DNA of 64,000 nucleotides from Catonia carolina (GCA_035578175.1 JAQMRL010000014.1:17958395-18022394), one strand, 5' to 3'. Shown: positions 1 through 10,631, counted from the stretch's first letter. Translations and numbers: made by a program. The notes: a model not told the origin generated them from the sequence alone.

Positions 1-660
1 TGTTATAAAAATAATGATGAACCAGGAATAAAATAAAACGCACGTTATGTAAAAACGTTGTTCGTTTTTCACGGAGTCACGCGTGTGTATGTTATCCATG
101 TGTGAGTAGATAATGTTTTGTGGTTGTATTTTTTTATTTTTTTGAAAGTAAGGGGCGGGTAGCGACTGTGTCGGAACGAAATGGATTGTAAGTCGGCGGT
201 AGTACATGAAGGTGGAACGAGTTGGGGGTGGTACCTGCCCATTTTACCGTTGTGGGGAACTGTGGCTGCCTTCGGAGATAAATGGTACCGTTTCTAAAAC
301 TCTAACACCCCTGGGGCAAGAAATAAAACTACGACAATCCTTGATTTTACAAGCTTTTTTAAAAAAAACTCTCATGTAACTTTCTGTACGAATGAGTAAA
401 AAACTACCACACGTAAAAAAGTTTACACGTATAATTTTCCTTCAGGTACTTAAACAAACGTATTCTTTCAAGTTTCCAACTTTAATTTTATTTATTAGTC
501 CGTCTGAAATTTTAACATTATTTTAGTTTTTCATATTAATCATGTTATACATTTTTTCGCACTTTTACCTATTACTTCTTACGCAATCTTCTTTTTTTGA
601 CTTTATGAGTAATTAATAAAATACAAGGAGAAATCCATCGAAGAAGTTTTTTCAAGAATT
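1..660. other. AT-rich non-coding DNA
   Basis: I see no gene, repeat family or RNA signature in this stretch. It is probably intronic or intergenic DNA. Confidence 0.4.
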
Positions 661-671
661 CGACGTACATG

Positions 672-955
672 ATATCTTCTTCTTTTTCTTCACCTCCTCC
701 TCCTCCTCCTTCTTTCTCTTCTTCTTCTCCTCCTCCTTCTGCTTTTCTTCTTCTTCTTTTTCTTCTGCATCTTTCCTCCTCCTCCTCCTCCTCCTTCTCC
801 TTTCGTCTTATTATTCTTCTCCTTTTCCACCACCTTTTTCTTCTTATCCTCCTCTCCTCTTGCTCCTTCTTTTCCTCCTCCTCTCCTCCTCCTTCTCCGC
901 CTACTACTTATTCTTCTTCTTCTCCTTCTCCTCCTTATTCTTCCATTCAAGCATT
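672..955. repeat. Polypyrimidine (TTC/TCC)n low-complexity tract
   Basis: The plus strand is almost entirely C and T for about 280 bases, as irregular TTC, TCC and CTC triplets. Open frames through it (Ser/Pro/Phe-rich on plus, Arg-rich on minus) come from the triplet composition and are not genes. Such mirror-like tracts can form triplex DNA. Confidence 0.85.
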
Positions 956-988
956 AAACCCACTTATTCACCGGTACTTGTCCACGCC

Positions 989-1165
989 GGCCGAATTGGC
1001 GTAGTTGGTAACGTGCTCGCCTCTCATGGGATGCGGTCTTGGGCTCAAATCCCATTCAGGCACGGCATATTTTCATACGTTACAAAAAATCATTTTATCC
1101 TTCACCGTCTGCATTAGCAGTAATTGCAGAAGAGTCGGACGTTAAACCAAAAAATAAACATAAAA
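989..1165 (+). repeat. tRNA-derived SINE (family A), copy 1
   Basis: The head resembles a tRNA gene: an A box (TGGCGTAGTTGG) at about 997 and a diverged B box (GGGCTCAAATCC) about 38 bases later. The body ends in a short tail containing CCGTCTGCATTAGCAG and GTCGGACGTTAAA. Both the head and this tail recur near 5630 and 12443, so this is a dispersed polymerase-III-type repeat rather than a tRNA gene. Confidence 0.7.
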
Positions 1166-1194
1166 TCCACCGGTCGCACCGTCCAGTCGGCCTG

Positions 1195-1720
1195 TAACTT
1201 CTTACCATTCCAGGAATCCTGTATGGAGACATTCCTTCAAGATGATCGATCTATTTCTGACGGTGTTCCATAATTGTCTCCTAGAGACCACCGTATCTTT
1301 ATTTCTAAATCGATCCAGTCGACTAGAGCCCATAATAAATTTCAAGAAGCGCATCTGTGCCGAATGAATTCTCATAGTTAATTCATAATGCCGAATGAAT
1401 GAAATGGAATTCTCATAGTTCTTCTTCCACACTGAGGCCTCAATGCCATGTGTCAGTTCTGGGACACCCACTGTTTTATAAAAATTCATTAATGTGCCAG
1501 TTCGGGCCCTTTCCTTCAAATTTCGATGTACTGTACCACAAATCCTATTAAATTTCTGAACTTTCTGTGGTACATCATTGTGTACTTCATATGACACATC
1601 ACATTTCAAATAGGAAAAGTGGTTAATCTGTTCTAGAATCACCCCATCGACCCATTATCTTTATCCTAACTGGATATTTTCGTCTAAAGGTCATCAGTTT
1701 TGTTTTAGCACTAGATATTC
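1195..1720 (-). pseudogene. LINE reverse transcriptase fragment, C-terminal part
   Basis: A minus-strand frame (1202-1642, continuing upstream to about 1720) reads like the region after the RT catalytic core in RTE-like LINEs. It has a KTKLMTFRRKYPVR segment, then a YLKCDVSYE strand, then FYKTVGVPELTHG (family pattern FYKTxAVPxLxYG), and a basic SSRLDRFRNKD stretch. No YxDD core or endonuclease is present, so it is a truncated, dead copy. The clade assignment is by motif resemblance only. Confidence 0.65.
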
Positions 1721-1794
1721 TTAAATTAAGGAAGTGAATTTGTAAATTAAGGAATTAAGGAAGTGGTAAGAGAAGTATGAGAGACGAGGCCTCA

Positions 1795-2412
1795 GTATAT
1801 GTAAACAAGACTGAACACCTTACTGTTGGTGAGCCAGGAAAAGATATTCAGCTAGGTGTAAAAGTTTAAATACCAGAGTCATCTTTGACAGGAATGGAAC
1901 AAGTGCAGCGGAAGTAAACAGCAAGATTTCGCAAGGGTGAAGGGTTATAGGACAGTTAAATTCTGTCCTTTGGAATGATAAAATATGGAAGAAAACACAA
2001 ATAAATATTCATCATGCTATCCTGGAGAGTGGGTGTACCTATGCTGCGGAAGTGTGGGTATTGACAAAAGGACAGAAAGATCGCCTAAAAGCGGTGGTGT
2101 GTCGTGGATCGATCAAATTCCAAGTTTTGAAATTATTAGAAGAATCGGCGTTCAAGGAAATATCATGGATACCATATCCCGAAAGTAGTTAAAATGGTTT
2201 AGCCATTTCCAGAGGATGGAGGATGGTAGGTGAACAAAGAGGGTATCAGAGTGGACGCCAGCCGGTAGAAGAAGGAGGAATAGGCCGGAAAAGACATGGT
2301 TGGATGGGGTGCAGGAGGCAATGTCTTTATGGTGGCTCTCCGATGAGGTCTGGCGAGACAAAAAGAGGTAGTTCTTAGGAAGCGTGATACGGCGGGGGCT
2401 GTAAATCCTCAA
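1795..2412 (+). pseudogene. LINE reverse transcriptase fragment, C-terminal, decayed
   Basis: Broken plus-strand frames match the end of a LINE polyprotein. NKTEHLTVGEPGKDIQLGVKV is followed, after a frame change, by a YAAEVWVLTKGQKDRLKAV segment. Near 2195 comes WFSHFQRMEDG, one stop, then EWTPAGRRRRNRPEKTWLDG. This last block is the RMEDxR...GRRRRGRPRKTW pattern common at LINE RT C-termini. It is a different family from the fragment just to its left and lies in the opposite orientation. Confidence 0.6.
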
Positions 2413-2554
2413 ATGAATATTGTAAATGTATTTTTAAATTAAACTGACACCATACCTCAAAAACCCTAAAATGGCCCGTTGCAAATTATCCTCACTGTCC
2501 TAAATAATAACTTAATCGCCAGCATTGTTCAATTAAACTCAGTCCTATATGCTG

Positions 2555-2737
2555 ACGCGCGTGCCCACGCAAGCACATGTACACGCACGCACGGACACAC
2601 ACACACACACAACACAGATAAATCGTTAAAAACATGTTTTTTGTTTCAATGGGCCTAATAACCTAAACATTTTTGGTGAAAACTCGATTTCGAAAATTCA
2701 ACATAAAAACAATACTTTCCTTCCTTATATATTAACA
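2555..2737 (-). mobile_element. HINE-like element, 5'-end fragment
   Basis: This matches the 5' part of the HINE consensus on the minus strand: an impure (CA)n tract, AAAAACATGTTTTTTG, then ACTCGATTTCGAAAA and AACAATACTTTCC. The terminal 13-mer is missing because a SINE-B copy begins at 2738. Confidence 0.6.
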
Positions 2738-3040
2738 TAGCCAAAAACAGGCGGATGAGACGTTAAATTATATGCACAGTCGGCCAGTTCCAGAGATATA
2801 AAAATAGTCCTGATTCTTATCATATGATCAGCCAATTATATGACTGAACTATTTAAGAACAGAAGAGGTAGAGGTGTAAAAGACACCAGTCATCTCCTCA
2901 CGAGTTACCTCCTCTAAAAAAAATGAATTTCATTATACAGCCAGATTGTATGGTAAATGAAGCGAAGGTGTAATTTGTAGGGTGGAAAGTGGGTGTTTTT
3001 CAGAGGGTCAGGCAAGCTGTTAAGCAAATTTTCAACTCCT
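2738..3040 (+). repeat. SINE-B copy (old, 3' truncated)
   Basis: It is diverged but colinear with the family: TATGATCAGCCAATTA, TTTAAGAACAGAAGAGG and TTCATTATACAGCCAGA occur in order. It stops abruptly where fold-back mariner sequence begins. Confidence 0.65.
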
Positions 3041-3693
3041 GCATCTTTCACCTTAGGGAACAGGTAGAAGATAATAACATATGATGAAACATGGTTTTTT
3101 ACTTATGATCCGGAAACGAAGAGCCGTACTTCACCGAGAGCCAAAAAAGCTCAAATGAGCAAGTCAAAATTTGAAGCAATGATGGTTTTTTTTGATATCC
3201 ATGGGTTTGTGTACCTTCACTGGGTTCCTGAAGGTCACACAATTAATCAATATAAACTAAACTACGTCACAGAGTAAGGAACAAACGTCCCGAAATTTGG
3301 ATGGACAAATCATGAGTTCTCCACCAGGACAATGCGCCAGCTCATTCCCCGTTATCCGTCAAGAGGTTTCTATCCAAGTGCAGCATCTTAGTGTTAGAAC
3401 ATCCACCTTATTCACCAGATCTCGCACCATGTGACTTCTACTTGTTCCTTAAGGTGAAATCAGCATTAAAAGGGACAAGATTTGAGTATGTGGAAGCTGT
3501 AAAAGAGAAAGCGGTACGTGTCTTGAAGGAGCTGACAGAAGATGACTTCCAGCACCGTTTCCAACAATGGAAAATTCGCATGGAGCGTTGTAGGGATAGA
3601 GAAGGAGTTTATATTGAAGGTGACAATAAGTAATAATGTATAAATTGTATTTTTTTTACAACGTAAGTCTCGTTATGTAATAGCCACACCTCG
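3041..3693 (+). mobile_element. Fold-back mariner element, copy 1 (left arm truncated)
   Basis: The right end, at 3693, is the mariner terminal repeat (AATAGCCACACCTCG). The left end retains only about 30 bases of the inverted arm (TTTCACCTTAGGGAAC), joined to GATAATAACATATGATG at about 3072. The same junction occurs near 10200 and 52598. The interior is the 3' half of a mariner transposase gene. No 5' half or N-terminal DNA-binding region is present. Confidence 0.7.
3073..3633 (+). pseudogene. Mariner transposase, C-terminal half, broken
   Basis: Tc1/mariner transposases cut and paste their own element with a DDE/D active site. This piece starts at a YDETWF-like segment and is interrupted by small deletions and stops around 3120-3390. 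It is then open from 3391 to 3633 with YSPDLAPCDFYLF, the mariner signature around the third catalytic Asp, and a conserved tail ending WKIRMERCRD...YIEGDNK. The HQDNAPAH block with the second catalytic Asp is present but out of frame. Without the N-terminal half it cannot encode an active enzyme. Confidence 0.75.
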
Positions 3694-3695
3694 TA

Positions 3696-3976
3696 TTACT
3701 GAATTATTTAAGAACAGAAAAGGTAGAGGTGTAAAAGACACTGATCAGAATTATTTCTTCTGAGAGTAATAAATTTCATTATTATACAGCCAGAACCTGT
3801 GATGAATGAAATGAAAGTGTAATTTGTAGATTGGAGAATATGTGCTTTTCAGAGGGCCTGGCATGCTGATAAGCATACTTATCCACCTCCCTCCTCGTTT
3901 TACTTAGCAAATCCTCTAGAGATTCAAACCAGCCTTTCTCCTGATGACCTAGACAATGTAGTTATTCAAGCAAAAT
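3696..3976 (+). repeat. SINE-B copy (5' truncated)
   Basis: It begins at the internal ACTGAATTATTTAAGAACAG block and runs to the tail TTCAAACCAGCCTTTC...TGATGACCTAGACAA. It starts directly after the fold-back mariner right end and its TA. Confidence 0.7.
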
Positions 3977-4554
3977 AAATTTAAAATTTTTATAATTAAA
4001 GAAATCATCTAAGGATGTTTATAAGCATCAATGGGTTGCGCCCAGCGCGGGCGCAATTAAAATTTTAATACAATAAAAACCATTAGTGTAAAGGTACATG
4101 ATATATAATCAAGTTCAAATAAATATAAGTTATGAAAATAATAAAGATAATGGCTTGAAAAATGAAAAGTAATTAACAGAAATGAGTTTTCATAAGGAAT
4201 TATACAAAATGTACATTTTGTATAAAGTTATATCAACTTTATAACGTGAAAACGCCTTACTTATACAGGGTGTCTGAAAAGTACTTAGGTTTTTAATCAA
4301 ATTACATTCAGTAATTTATATTGTAAAGGATTTGCTTTATCAATTTAATCACGAACTCCTTTAATTAACTATCCTTTCACATTATGATATATATATATAA
4401 TAGTGTCTTTTATATTAAGAAAAGAGTGTACTGGTAAATTCTATTGAAGTATATATACTTAAATATTAACATAAAGACTTTAATTCAGTTGCTGAATGGG
4501 ATATTATTAGAACCTGTCAATGGAAAAGACAGTCAATACTTACAGTTAAAAAAC
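3977..4554. other. AT-rich gap
   Basis: No gene is seen. A CAGGGTGTCTGAAAAGT string near 4267 looks like the tip of a DNA-transposon or LTR end, but I find no partner for it. Confidence 0.3.
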
Positions 4555-6120
4555 TCTGGTGTGTAACACTCACACGACAAAATCTTGCTAATGTAAATAA
4601 TGAACAATATAATCTAACATTAGTAATAAAACATTAAATACATATATTCAAAAACACTAACCTAAAAAAATAACTTTATTTTAATATCAAGTGAATGATG
4701 TAAAATGAAAATCAACCTCAGTTTGGCTTAATAATACTTACAGAAAATCACTCAATGACGCTAAACTAGATCCTGTAGAGAAAAATGCTTGAAATAAAAT
4801 TTGTTCACAAAATAAAAATTTTTGTCGCAATATGCATATTAGGCCGAAATCTTAAAAAATCCATTTTATTTTCAGATTTTTATAAAAAAAAAAGAAAAAA
4901 ATCACTAATTACCGCTGCACTAAGCGTTATACAAGTTTAGCGTGAAAGTGATTTGCCGTATTTTTATGTCAAACAGGTATATTTTCATTTTGCATCATTC
5001 ACTCATGATTAAAACAAGGTTATGTTTTTTGAGATTATTTTTTTTGTTTAATTAAAGTCACATAGAAAGCTTGATTATTAGCGACTACGGTGGGTCAACA
5101 AACTGTAATGATGGATTACTTAAACTTATTTTAATCATGAGTTAATGATGAAAAATGAAAATCAACCTCAGTTTGGATTAAAAACACGGAAAATCACTCT
5201 TGTGCGCTAAAATAGACTCTGTAAAAAAATGCTTGAAATAAAAGTTGCAGATCTTTTAATTTCCTACAAATTTAATTTACATACTTTTCGTAAAATGCAT
5301 AGACCTACTAAGGCTGAAATCTTAGAAAAAATCTATCTTTTTACAGATTTTCATGAAAAAACAGAAAAACACTATTTACCGCTAAACTAAGCGTTATTCA
5401 AAGAAATGTTTAAATTAAAAGTTGTAGGTTTATTCATTTTATGCAACTTTTATTCATATACGTTTTTGCGCTAAAATGCATATTAAAGCCGTAATCTTAA
5501 GAAAACCAGTTTTTTTTCTTCAAGATCACGGCGTCGCAAAGAATTTCAGCAGACATGGTGCATACCCTTTCTTGTAGACCATAAAAAATGTAGTAAATAA
5601 GGCGTTTATTATAAAAATCTTATGAGCGGTCGGCCCGTTGGCGCAGTGGTTAGCGCAACTGGTTTCGACCCCACGGTCCCGGGTTCGATTCCCGGTCAGG
5701 TCTGGTATTTTTCTTATAATTCATTTTCATATCATCATTGTTCACCGCCTACATCATAGCAGATATTCGAAAACAGTGAAACGAAAAAAATAGAGAAAAT
5801 AGCAAAAAAATAAAAATTACTTGTTTAAAAATTACTTAATTACATTAAATAAACTATTACATCTGGGTAACCGATTTTGATGAATATGTTTATATCGGGT
5901 TTTCTGTAGTAAACCTAACCTAAGTTCTAAGTTTCAAGTTTGTACAATATTCCGTTCTTCAGAAATTTTGTTCGCGCGCGCACACACTCAAACACACAGA
6001 CCAATCGCTAAAAAACATGTTTTTTTGTGTTCAGGGGGTTCTGAAATGTGTATATCGGGTGAAAACTCGATTTAAAAAAATCGAAATGGAAAAATACTTT
6101 CCGTTCTATATATTTATACA
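4555..6120 (-). mobile_element. HINE-like element, rearranged, with nested SINE
   Basis: The minus-strand copy begins with a degenerate hairpin (GGTGTGTAACACTCACAC) at 4558. At about 4936-5080 the core switches to plus-strand order (GTTTAGCGTGAAAGTG through to TTTTTGTTTAATT) and then returns to minus order, so part of the core is duplicated in inverted form. A tRNA-SINE is inserted at about 5630. The 5' end lacks the terminal 13-mer and abuts SINE-B at 6121. Confidence 0.6.
5630..5795 (+). repeat. tRNA-derived SINE (family A), copy 2
   Basis: The head has an intact A box (TTGGCGCAGTGGTTAG) and an exact B box (GGGTTCGATTCC, 5691-5702). The tail has CACCGCCTACAT...AACAGTGAAAC like the other copies. 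It is inserted in a HINE core and is not a tRNA gene: there is no complete acceptor stem, and the same tail follows each copy. Confidence 0.75.
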
Positions 6121-6500
6121 GTGCCCATAATAGGAAGGTGGCGTGCTAAATGAATTGCACTCGATCTGCTCGCTCCACAGCTACAAAAAAACAGTTCCGT
6201 TTCTTATCACATGGTCACCCAATTATATAATGAAACTATTTAAGAACAGAAAAGGTAAAAGGTGTAAAAGACACTGATCAGATTTATCTCCTCTGAGAGC
6301 AATGTATTCCACTATACGGCCAGACCATGTGGTCAATGAAGTAAAGGTGTCATATGCAGGGTGGAAATTAGGTGCTTTTCGTTGGGCCTGCCATGCTGAT
6401 AAGCATACTCGTTTAACTCAGTAAGAAAGGCAACCGTAAACGCCTCACTCCTCGTTTTTACTTAGTAAAACCTCTAGAGGTTCAAACCAGCCTTTCGTAA
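6121..6500 (+). repeat. SINE-B copy (old)
   Basis: It runs from TGCCCATAATAGGAAGG through to GGTTCAAACCAGCCTTTCG. It lies exactly between the truncated 5' end of one HINE (to 6120) and the 5' end of the next (6509). Confidence 0.7.
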
Positions 6501-6641
6501 ATATTTTTACTTTCTCTTGCCTAAATGAAAATATAGGAAACAAAGTATTGTTTTCATGTCGAATTCTCAAAATCGAGTTTTCACCGGATCTACACGTTTT
6601 CAGACCCCTGAACCCAAAAAAAAATGTTTTCAGCGATTTGT

Positions 6642-6643
<2 letters not shown>

Positions 6644-6725
<82 letters not shown>

Positions 6726-6772
6726 GTGTGCGTGCGCGTGTGTGTAGATGTGTGTGTGTGTGTGTGTGTGTG
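6644..6772. repeat. (TG)n microsatellite
   Basis: About 130 bases of nearly pure TG with a few CG and AG variants sit at the microsatellite position of the HINE. Val-Cys and Thr-His frames through it are artefacts. Confidence 0.95.
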
Positions 6773-6840
6773 TGAACAGAATATCTCAAGAACGGAACAT
6801 CGTACGAACTTGAAACTTAAATCTTAAGTTAGGTACTAAC

Positions 6841-7777
6841 GGGTGATTCAAAAAGAGCGCCGGTTTTTAAACGGCTGGTAAATTTTTGTTTATCGGTTGG
6901 TAACATTGTTAGACCTCATTTCTATTTCGGAGAACATTCCGATTGACGATTCAGTTGTAGTTTCTCTTGTTCGCAGTGTAGTACTCTCGCAGTCTGTGTC
7001 TAACCATGGAGAAGTTTACTATTGCGCAACGAGTGTTAATCGTCTAAACATTTTACCAGAGTGGAGAGAGTTATGCGGCTACTGTCAGGCGACTCCGCGG
7101 TACTCTAGGACGTAATGAAGCACCGAAAGAATCAACAGTTCGCAGGCTCATGAAAAATTTTTTTGAGACGGGTTCAACAGTCGACCTTAAAAGTTCTGGA
7201 CGTCGTCGTTCTGGCCGAACTGAGCAGAACGTTGCGTTGGTTCGTGACAGTGTGGCTGTTAGCCCAGCAAAATCAATACGTCGCCGTTCTCAACAATTGG
7301 GTTTACGATGTTCTTCTGTACGGAGAATTTTTCGGTACGATCTCCAATATCACCCGTATAAAATTCAGTTGACGCAACATTTGAAAGTGGCAGACCACCA
7401 GAAGAGACGACAGTTTGTTGACTGGGTATTGAGAAAACGGCAGGATGATGACACCTTCGCAAACAAAATCATTTTCAGTGATGAGGCGCACTTCCACTTA
7501 AACGGTTTTGTTAATAAACAGAACTGCCGTATGTGGGGTTTAATTCGACGGGTTATCGGGCAAATGGAAGTCGAAACTTGTCGTGCAGTGATATCCAATT
7601 TCATGGACAGAGTTGATGCGTGCCAGCGCAGTAGAGGAGGACACATGCATGACATCATTTTTCATACATGAAATCGGAAGGTAAGATGAACTTGTTGATG
7701 TGTTTATTTTTCAGTTTTTCAATAAAATAAATCTCTTAATTTGATATATCAAAACCGGCGCTCTTTTTGAATCACCC
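6841..7777 (+). mobile_element. Tc1/mariner-superfamily element, internally deleted
   Basis: It is bounded by perfect inverted repeats of about 27 bp, beginning GGGTGATTCAAAAAGAGCGC at 6841, with the reverse complement ending at 7777. The element is 937 bp long. It sits inside a HINE copy whose sequence resumes at ACTACCGGACCCGAC. The flanking TA is clear on the right and probable on the left. It encodes a deleted transposase. Confidence 0.8.
7006..7671 (+). pseudogene. Tc1/mariner transposase, nonsense mutation plus internal deletion
   Basis: The frame starts at ATG 7006 (MEKFTIAQRVLIV) and hits a TAA at 7045-7047. It is then open to 7671 in the same frame. The N-terminal helix-turn-helix region (ESTVRRLMKNFFETGS, SGRRRSGRTEQN) and the first catalytic block (FSDEAHFHLNGFVNKQNCRMWG) are present. 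Directly after MWG it jumps to the C-terminal tail (RVDACQRSRGGHMHDIIFHT). The blocks carrying the second and third catalytic Asp residues are therefore missing, roughly 150-200 residues by family length. It cannot be active, though its intact ends could be moved by a related enzyme. Confidence 0.8.
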
Positions 7778-8473
7778 TATACTACCGGACCCGACACGAA
7801 CATTTTCATCAAAATCGGTCAACCAGAAGTAGTAGTTTATTCGTCTCATTTTTCACTTTTTAGAAATTTTCTCAAAAACGGTTCGTACGATTTTTTTTAA
7901 AAATCGTATCATTTACAAAATTTTTGGTGCTCTAAAAGATAGGGTAGGTATCATGTCTGCTGAAATTCTTAGGAAGCCTGTTTTCTTGTAAAACAATTAT
8001 TTTTTATAATTGCGACTTAAATATGCATTTTAGCGCATAAATGTATGTAGTAAAAGTTGTAAAGATTTGAAAATCCTACAACTTTTATTTCAAATTTTTT
8101 TATAACGCTTAGTTTAGCGATAATTAGCGATTTTCTGGTTTTTTTCTTACAAATACGAGTAAAAAAATCAATATTTTTAAGATTTCAGGCTTAGTATTCA
8201 TTTTACGATAAATGTGAATATAACCATATATATAGAAAATTAAACGATCTACAACATTTATTCCAAACATTTTTCTTTGCAGAACCCTATTTTAGCGTGA
8301 AAGAGTGATTTTCCGTATTTTAAGCCAAAATGAGGTTGATTTTAATTTTGCGTCTTTCACTCATGATTAAAATTAGTTAACTGAGTTTAGTTTTTTGTTT
8401 ATTACTAAAGTTAGATTATATTGTTAATTATTTGCATTGGCAAGAGAAAGTTGTGTGAGTGTTTCACAACAGA

Positions 8474-9186
8474 TTTTTTTTTTTTAATAAATTTTATTTT
8501 TATAATTTACTAGGTAGACATACTCCTTAAGCTATTAACGAACATTTTCCAGGACTACAACAGTTTTTCGGACAATCGGTACTTGACTTTCCACTTGTAT
8601 TCTTGACGCATTCTTACTTGATATCCCGCCTCTGTTTAGTAGAGCTTTAACTCATTTCCTCACCCATTTCCCCCCACTTGTTTTTTCTCCTCATTTTCTT
8701 CTCTCCTGCCTTATAAAATGTGTACATATCTCGGTTACTCCATCTTCCAGAGTTTATTTCTAAAAATACTAACACAAACACTAAAATTTAATCAAGAAAT
8801 GTAAATAGAAAATTAAACCTCCCGACACGTTTCATTTAGCCCTAGTTCGTACAGTAATTTATTATTTTCGTTTTCTCGACACTTCAGTATATCCAGTGAT
8901 AAAGTGTGGCAATCTTGGAAAAATATTTGCACAGTAAAACCCAAAAATAATTCCGAAACTCCATATAATTATTTATTATTTAATTGCTGATTGCCATAAT
9001 TCGTTTACAATTAAGTTTAGCTTAAATTTTAAGTTTGTAACAATATAATTTTGTGAAAATCCTTTCATGAGACGATTTATCACATTTCTTGTGGTGATTT
9101 TTAAGAAGGCAACATATTTTGACTCATGGTAAAAACTATTACTGATTTCTGTATATAGTCTTTAAAAGGAAACGAATGACACTATT
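8474..9186. other. AT-rich gap
   Basis: I recognise no gene or repeat family between these HINE copies. Confidence 0.35.
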
Positions 9187-9522
9187 ACTTTCTCTTGCCT
9201 TCGTCCTTCCAATGGTAAACTCGCGAATGTGCAAATTTTGCGAATATGAGTTTGTTAGTGCATACTGATGTACACGGCCCAACGCATGCTGTAGTAAACT
9301 CGCGAATATGTATCTTGTTCTGTTAGGAAGTTACAGCCTTTGTAAAGTTACGAAAATACACGAAGTATGTAAAAGAAGAAAGCATTGAATTTGTTTTTTA
9401 CTTTCCTGTAAAACTGAGAATTGGTACATTCGCGAGTTTACTATTGGATGGACACTATGAATATATGAAGAAAAGTATTGTTTTAATGTCGATTTTTCTA
9501 AATCGACTTTTCACCGAATCTA
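9187..9522 (+). mobile_element. HINE-like element, 5' fragment
   Basis: The ACTTTCTCTTGCC end at 9187 is followed by a MITE insertion. HINE sequence resumes at TATGAATATATGAAG and ends where fold-back mariner copy 2 begins at a TA. Confidence 0.6.
9201..9455. mobile_element. Short MITE with 28-bp terminal inverted repeats
   Basis: The left end (9203-9230, GTCCTTCCAATGGTAAACTC...) and the right end (9426-9453) are inverted copies matching at 26 of 28 positions. A third direct copy of the AGTAAACTCGCGAATATG core lies near 9293. It is about 250 bp, has no coding capacity, and lies within the 5' tip of a HINE. I cannot fix the target duplication. Confidence 0.65.
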
Positions 9523-10446
9523 CGAGATGTGGCTACTAAATAACGACACTGACGTTGTAAAAATTTTATTTTTATTTTATACATAATCACTTATTGTCAC
9601 CTTCAATGTACACTCCTCTATCTCTACAACGCTCCATGCGAATTTTCCATTGTTGGAAACAGTGCTGGAAGTCATCTTCTGTCAGCTTCTTCAGGACACG
9701 TGCCGCTTTATCTTTTACAGCTTCCACAGACAAATCTTGTCCTTTTTAATGCAGATTTTACTTTAGGGAACAAGTAGAAGTCACATGGTGCAAGATCTGG
9801 TGAATAAGGTGGATGTTCTAACACTGAGATGCTGTACTTGGCTAGGAACCTTTTGACAGATAACGCGGAATGAGCTGGCGCATTGCCTTGGTGGAAAACC
9901 CATGATTTGTCCTTCCACATTTCGGGGCGTTTTTTCCTTACTTTTTGACGTAGTTTAAAAAGTACCTCAAGATAGTAATATTGATTAATTGTTTGACCTT
10001 CAGAAACCCAGTGAAGGTAAACAATCCCATGGATATCAAAAAAAACCAATCATTGCTTTGAATTGTGACTTGCCCATTCGAGGATTTTTGGCTCTCGGTG
10101 AACTTCGGCTCTTTCAGTGCATGGATTGGCGCTTCGTTTCCGGATCATACGTAAAAAACCATGTTTCATCATATGTTATTATCTTCTACCGGTTCCCTAC
10201 GGTGAAATCTGCATTATAAGGGACAAGATTTGAGTCTGTGGAAGCTCTAAAAGAGAAAGCGGCATGTGTCCTGAAGGAACTGACAGAAGATGACTTCCAG
10301 CACTCTTTCCAACAATGTAAAATCCGCATGGAGCGTTTTAGGGAGAGAGAAGGAGTGTATATTGAAGGTGACAATAAGTGATTATGTATAAAATAAAAAT
10401 AAAATTTTTTACAACGTCAGTCTCGTTTTTTAATAGCCACACCTGG
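9523..10446. mobile_element. Fold-back mariner element, copy 2
   Basis: Both ends are the same 3' terminus of a mariner in inverted orientation (CGAGATGTGGCTACTAAATAA at left, TTTTTTAATAGCCACACCTG at right). The left arm, minus strand, carries the 3' half of the transposase gene. At about 10200 it joins a plus-strand repeat of only the last ~245 bases. A TA precedes the left end. The long inverted arms could fold into a hairpin with a ~420-base loop. Confidence 0.75.
9708..10190 (-). pseudogene. Mariner transposase, C-terminal half, catalytic Asp lost
   Basis: The minus-strand reading begins near 10190 with YDETWFFTYDPETKRQSMH, meets a stop and a frame change, then is open from 10049 to 9708. 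The second catalytic block reads HQGNAPAH instead of the family HQDNAPAH, so the metal-binding Asp (residue 55 of the open part) is Gly. The third block YSPDLAPCDFYLF is intact. The reading frame then diverges from the family near 9725. The N-terminal DNA-binding half is absent. Confidence 0.75.
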
Positions 10447-10631
10447 AAATATCCATTCCAAGTACAATCATTAGACACCTACTACTTTTACTACAGGCCC
10501 ATGCAACATTTTTGAATCTTTAATTTTTACATCTTCTATATGGCTTATGTAAATATTCGAATATAACGCGACCTGTAATTTTTAAGAAAAAATATCGGGA
10601 AAAACCTCGCCTTATATTCGGGTAAATACGG
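10447..10631. other. Short unassigned segment
   Basis: An AT-rich stretch that ends in TATTCGGGTAAATACGGTA, a string reminiscent of DNA-transposon termini. No partner end is visible. Confidence 0.3.

Larger units (their letters stand above)
6509..8473 (+). mobile_element. HINE-like element with nested Tc1/mariner element
   Basis: It begins with the 13-mer ACTTTCTCTTGCC after a T run. A long (TG)n tract follows at 6644-6772, then the core. It ends with GGCAAGAGAAAGT and the stem-loop GTGTGAGTGTTTCACAAC before a T run. Removing the nested element (6841-7777) leaves about 1030 bp, the family length. Confidence 0.65.

Noticed and set aside
669..1117. Ser/Pro/Leu-rich and Arg-rich frames at the left edge
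   Set aside because: They come from the polypyrimidine tract and change with every indel.
3391..3633. A host gene exapted from mariner (SETMAR-like)
   Set aside because: No flanking SET domain or intact long frame; it sits in a typical fold-back element with its own terminal repeat.
5630..5710. A possible tRNA gene with good A and B boxes
   Set aside because: The same head with the same non-tRNA tail occurs at 989 and 12443, and no complete cloverleaf can be drawn; it is a SINE.
6445..6827. Open frames rich in Cys-Val or Thr-His across (TG)n tracts (also near 20526, 28379, 29878, 30855, 33902, 49346)
   Set aside because: They are translations of microsatellites inside HINE copies; no start context, domain or conservation supports them.
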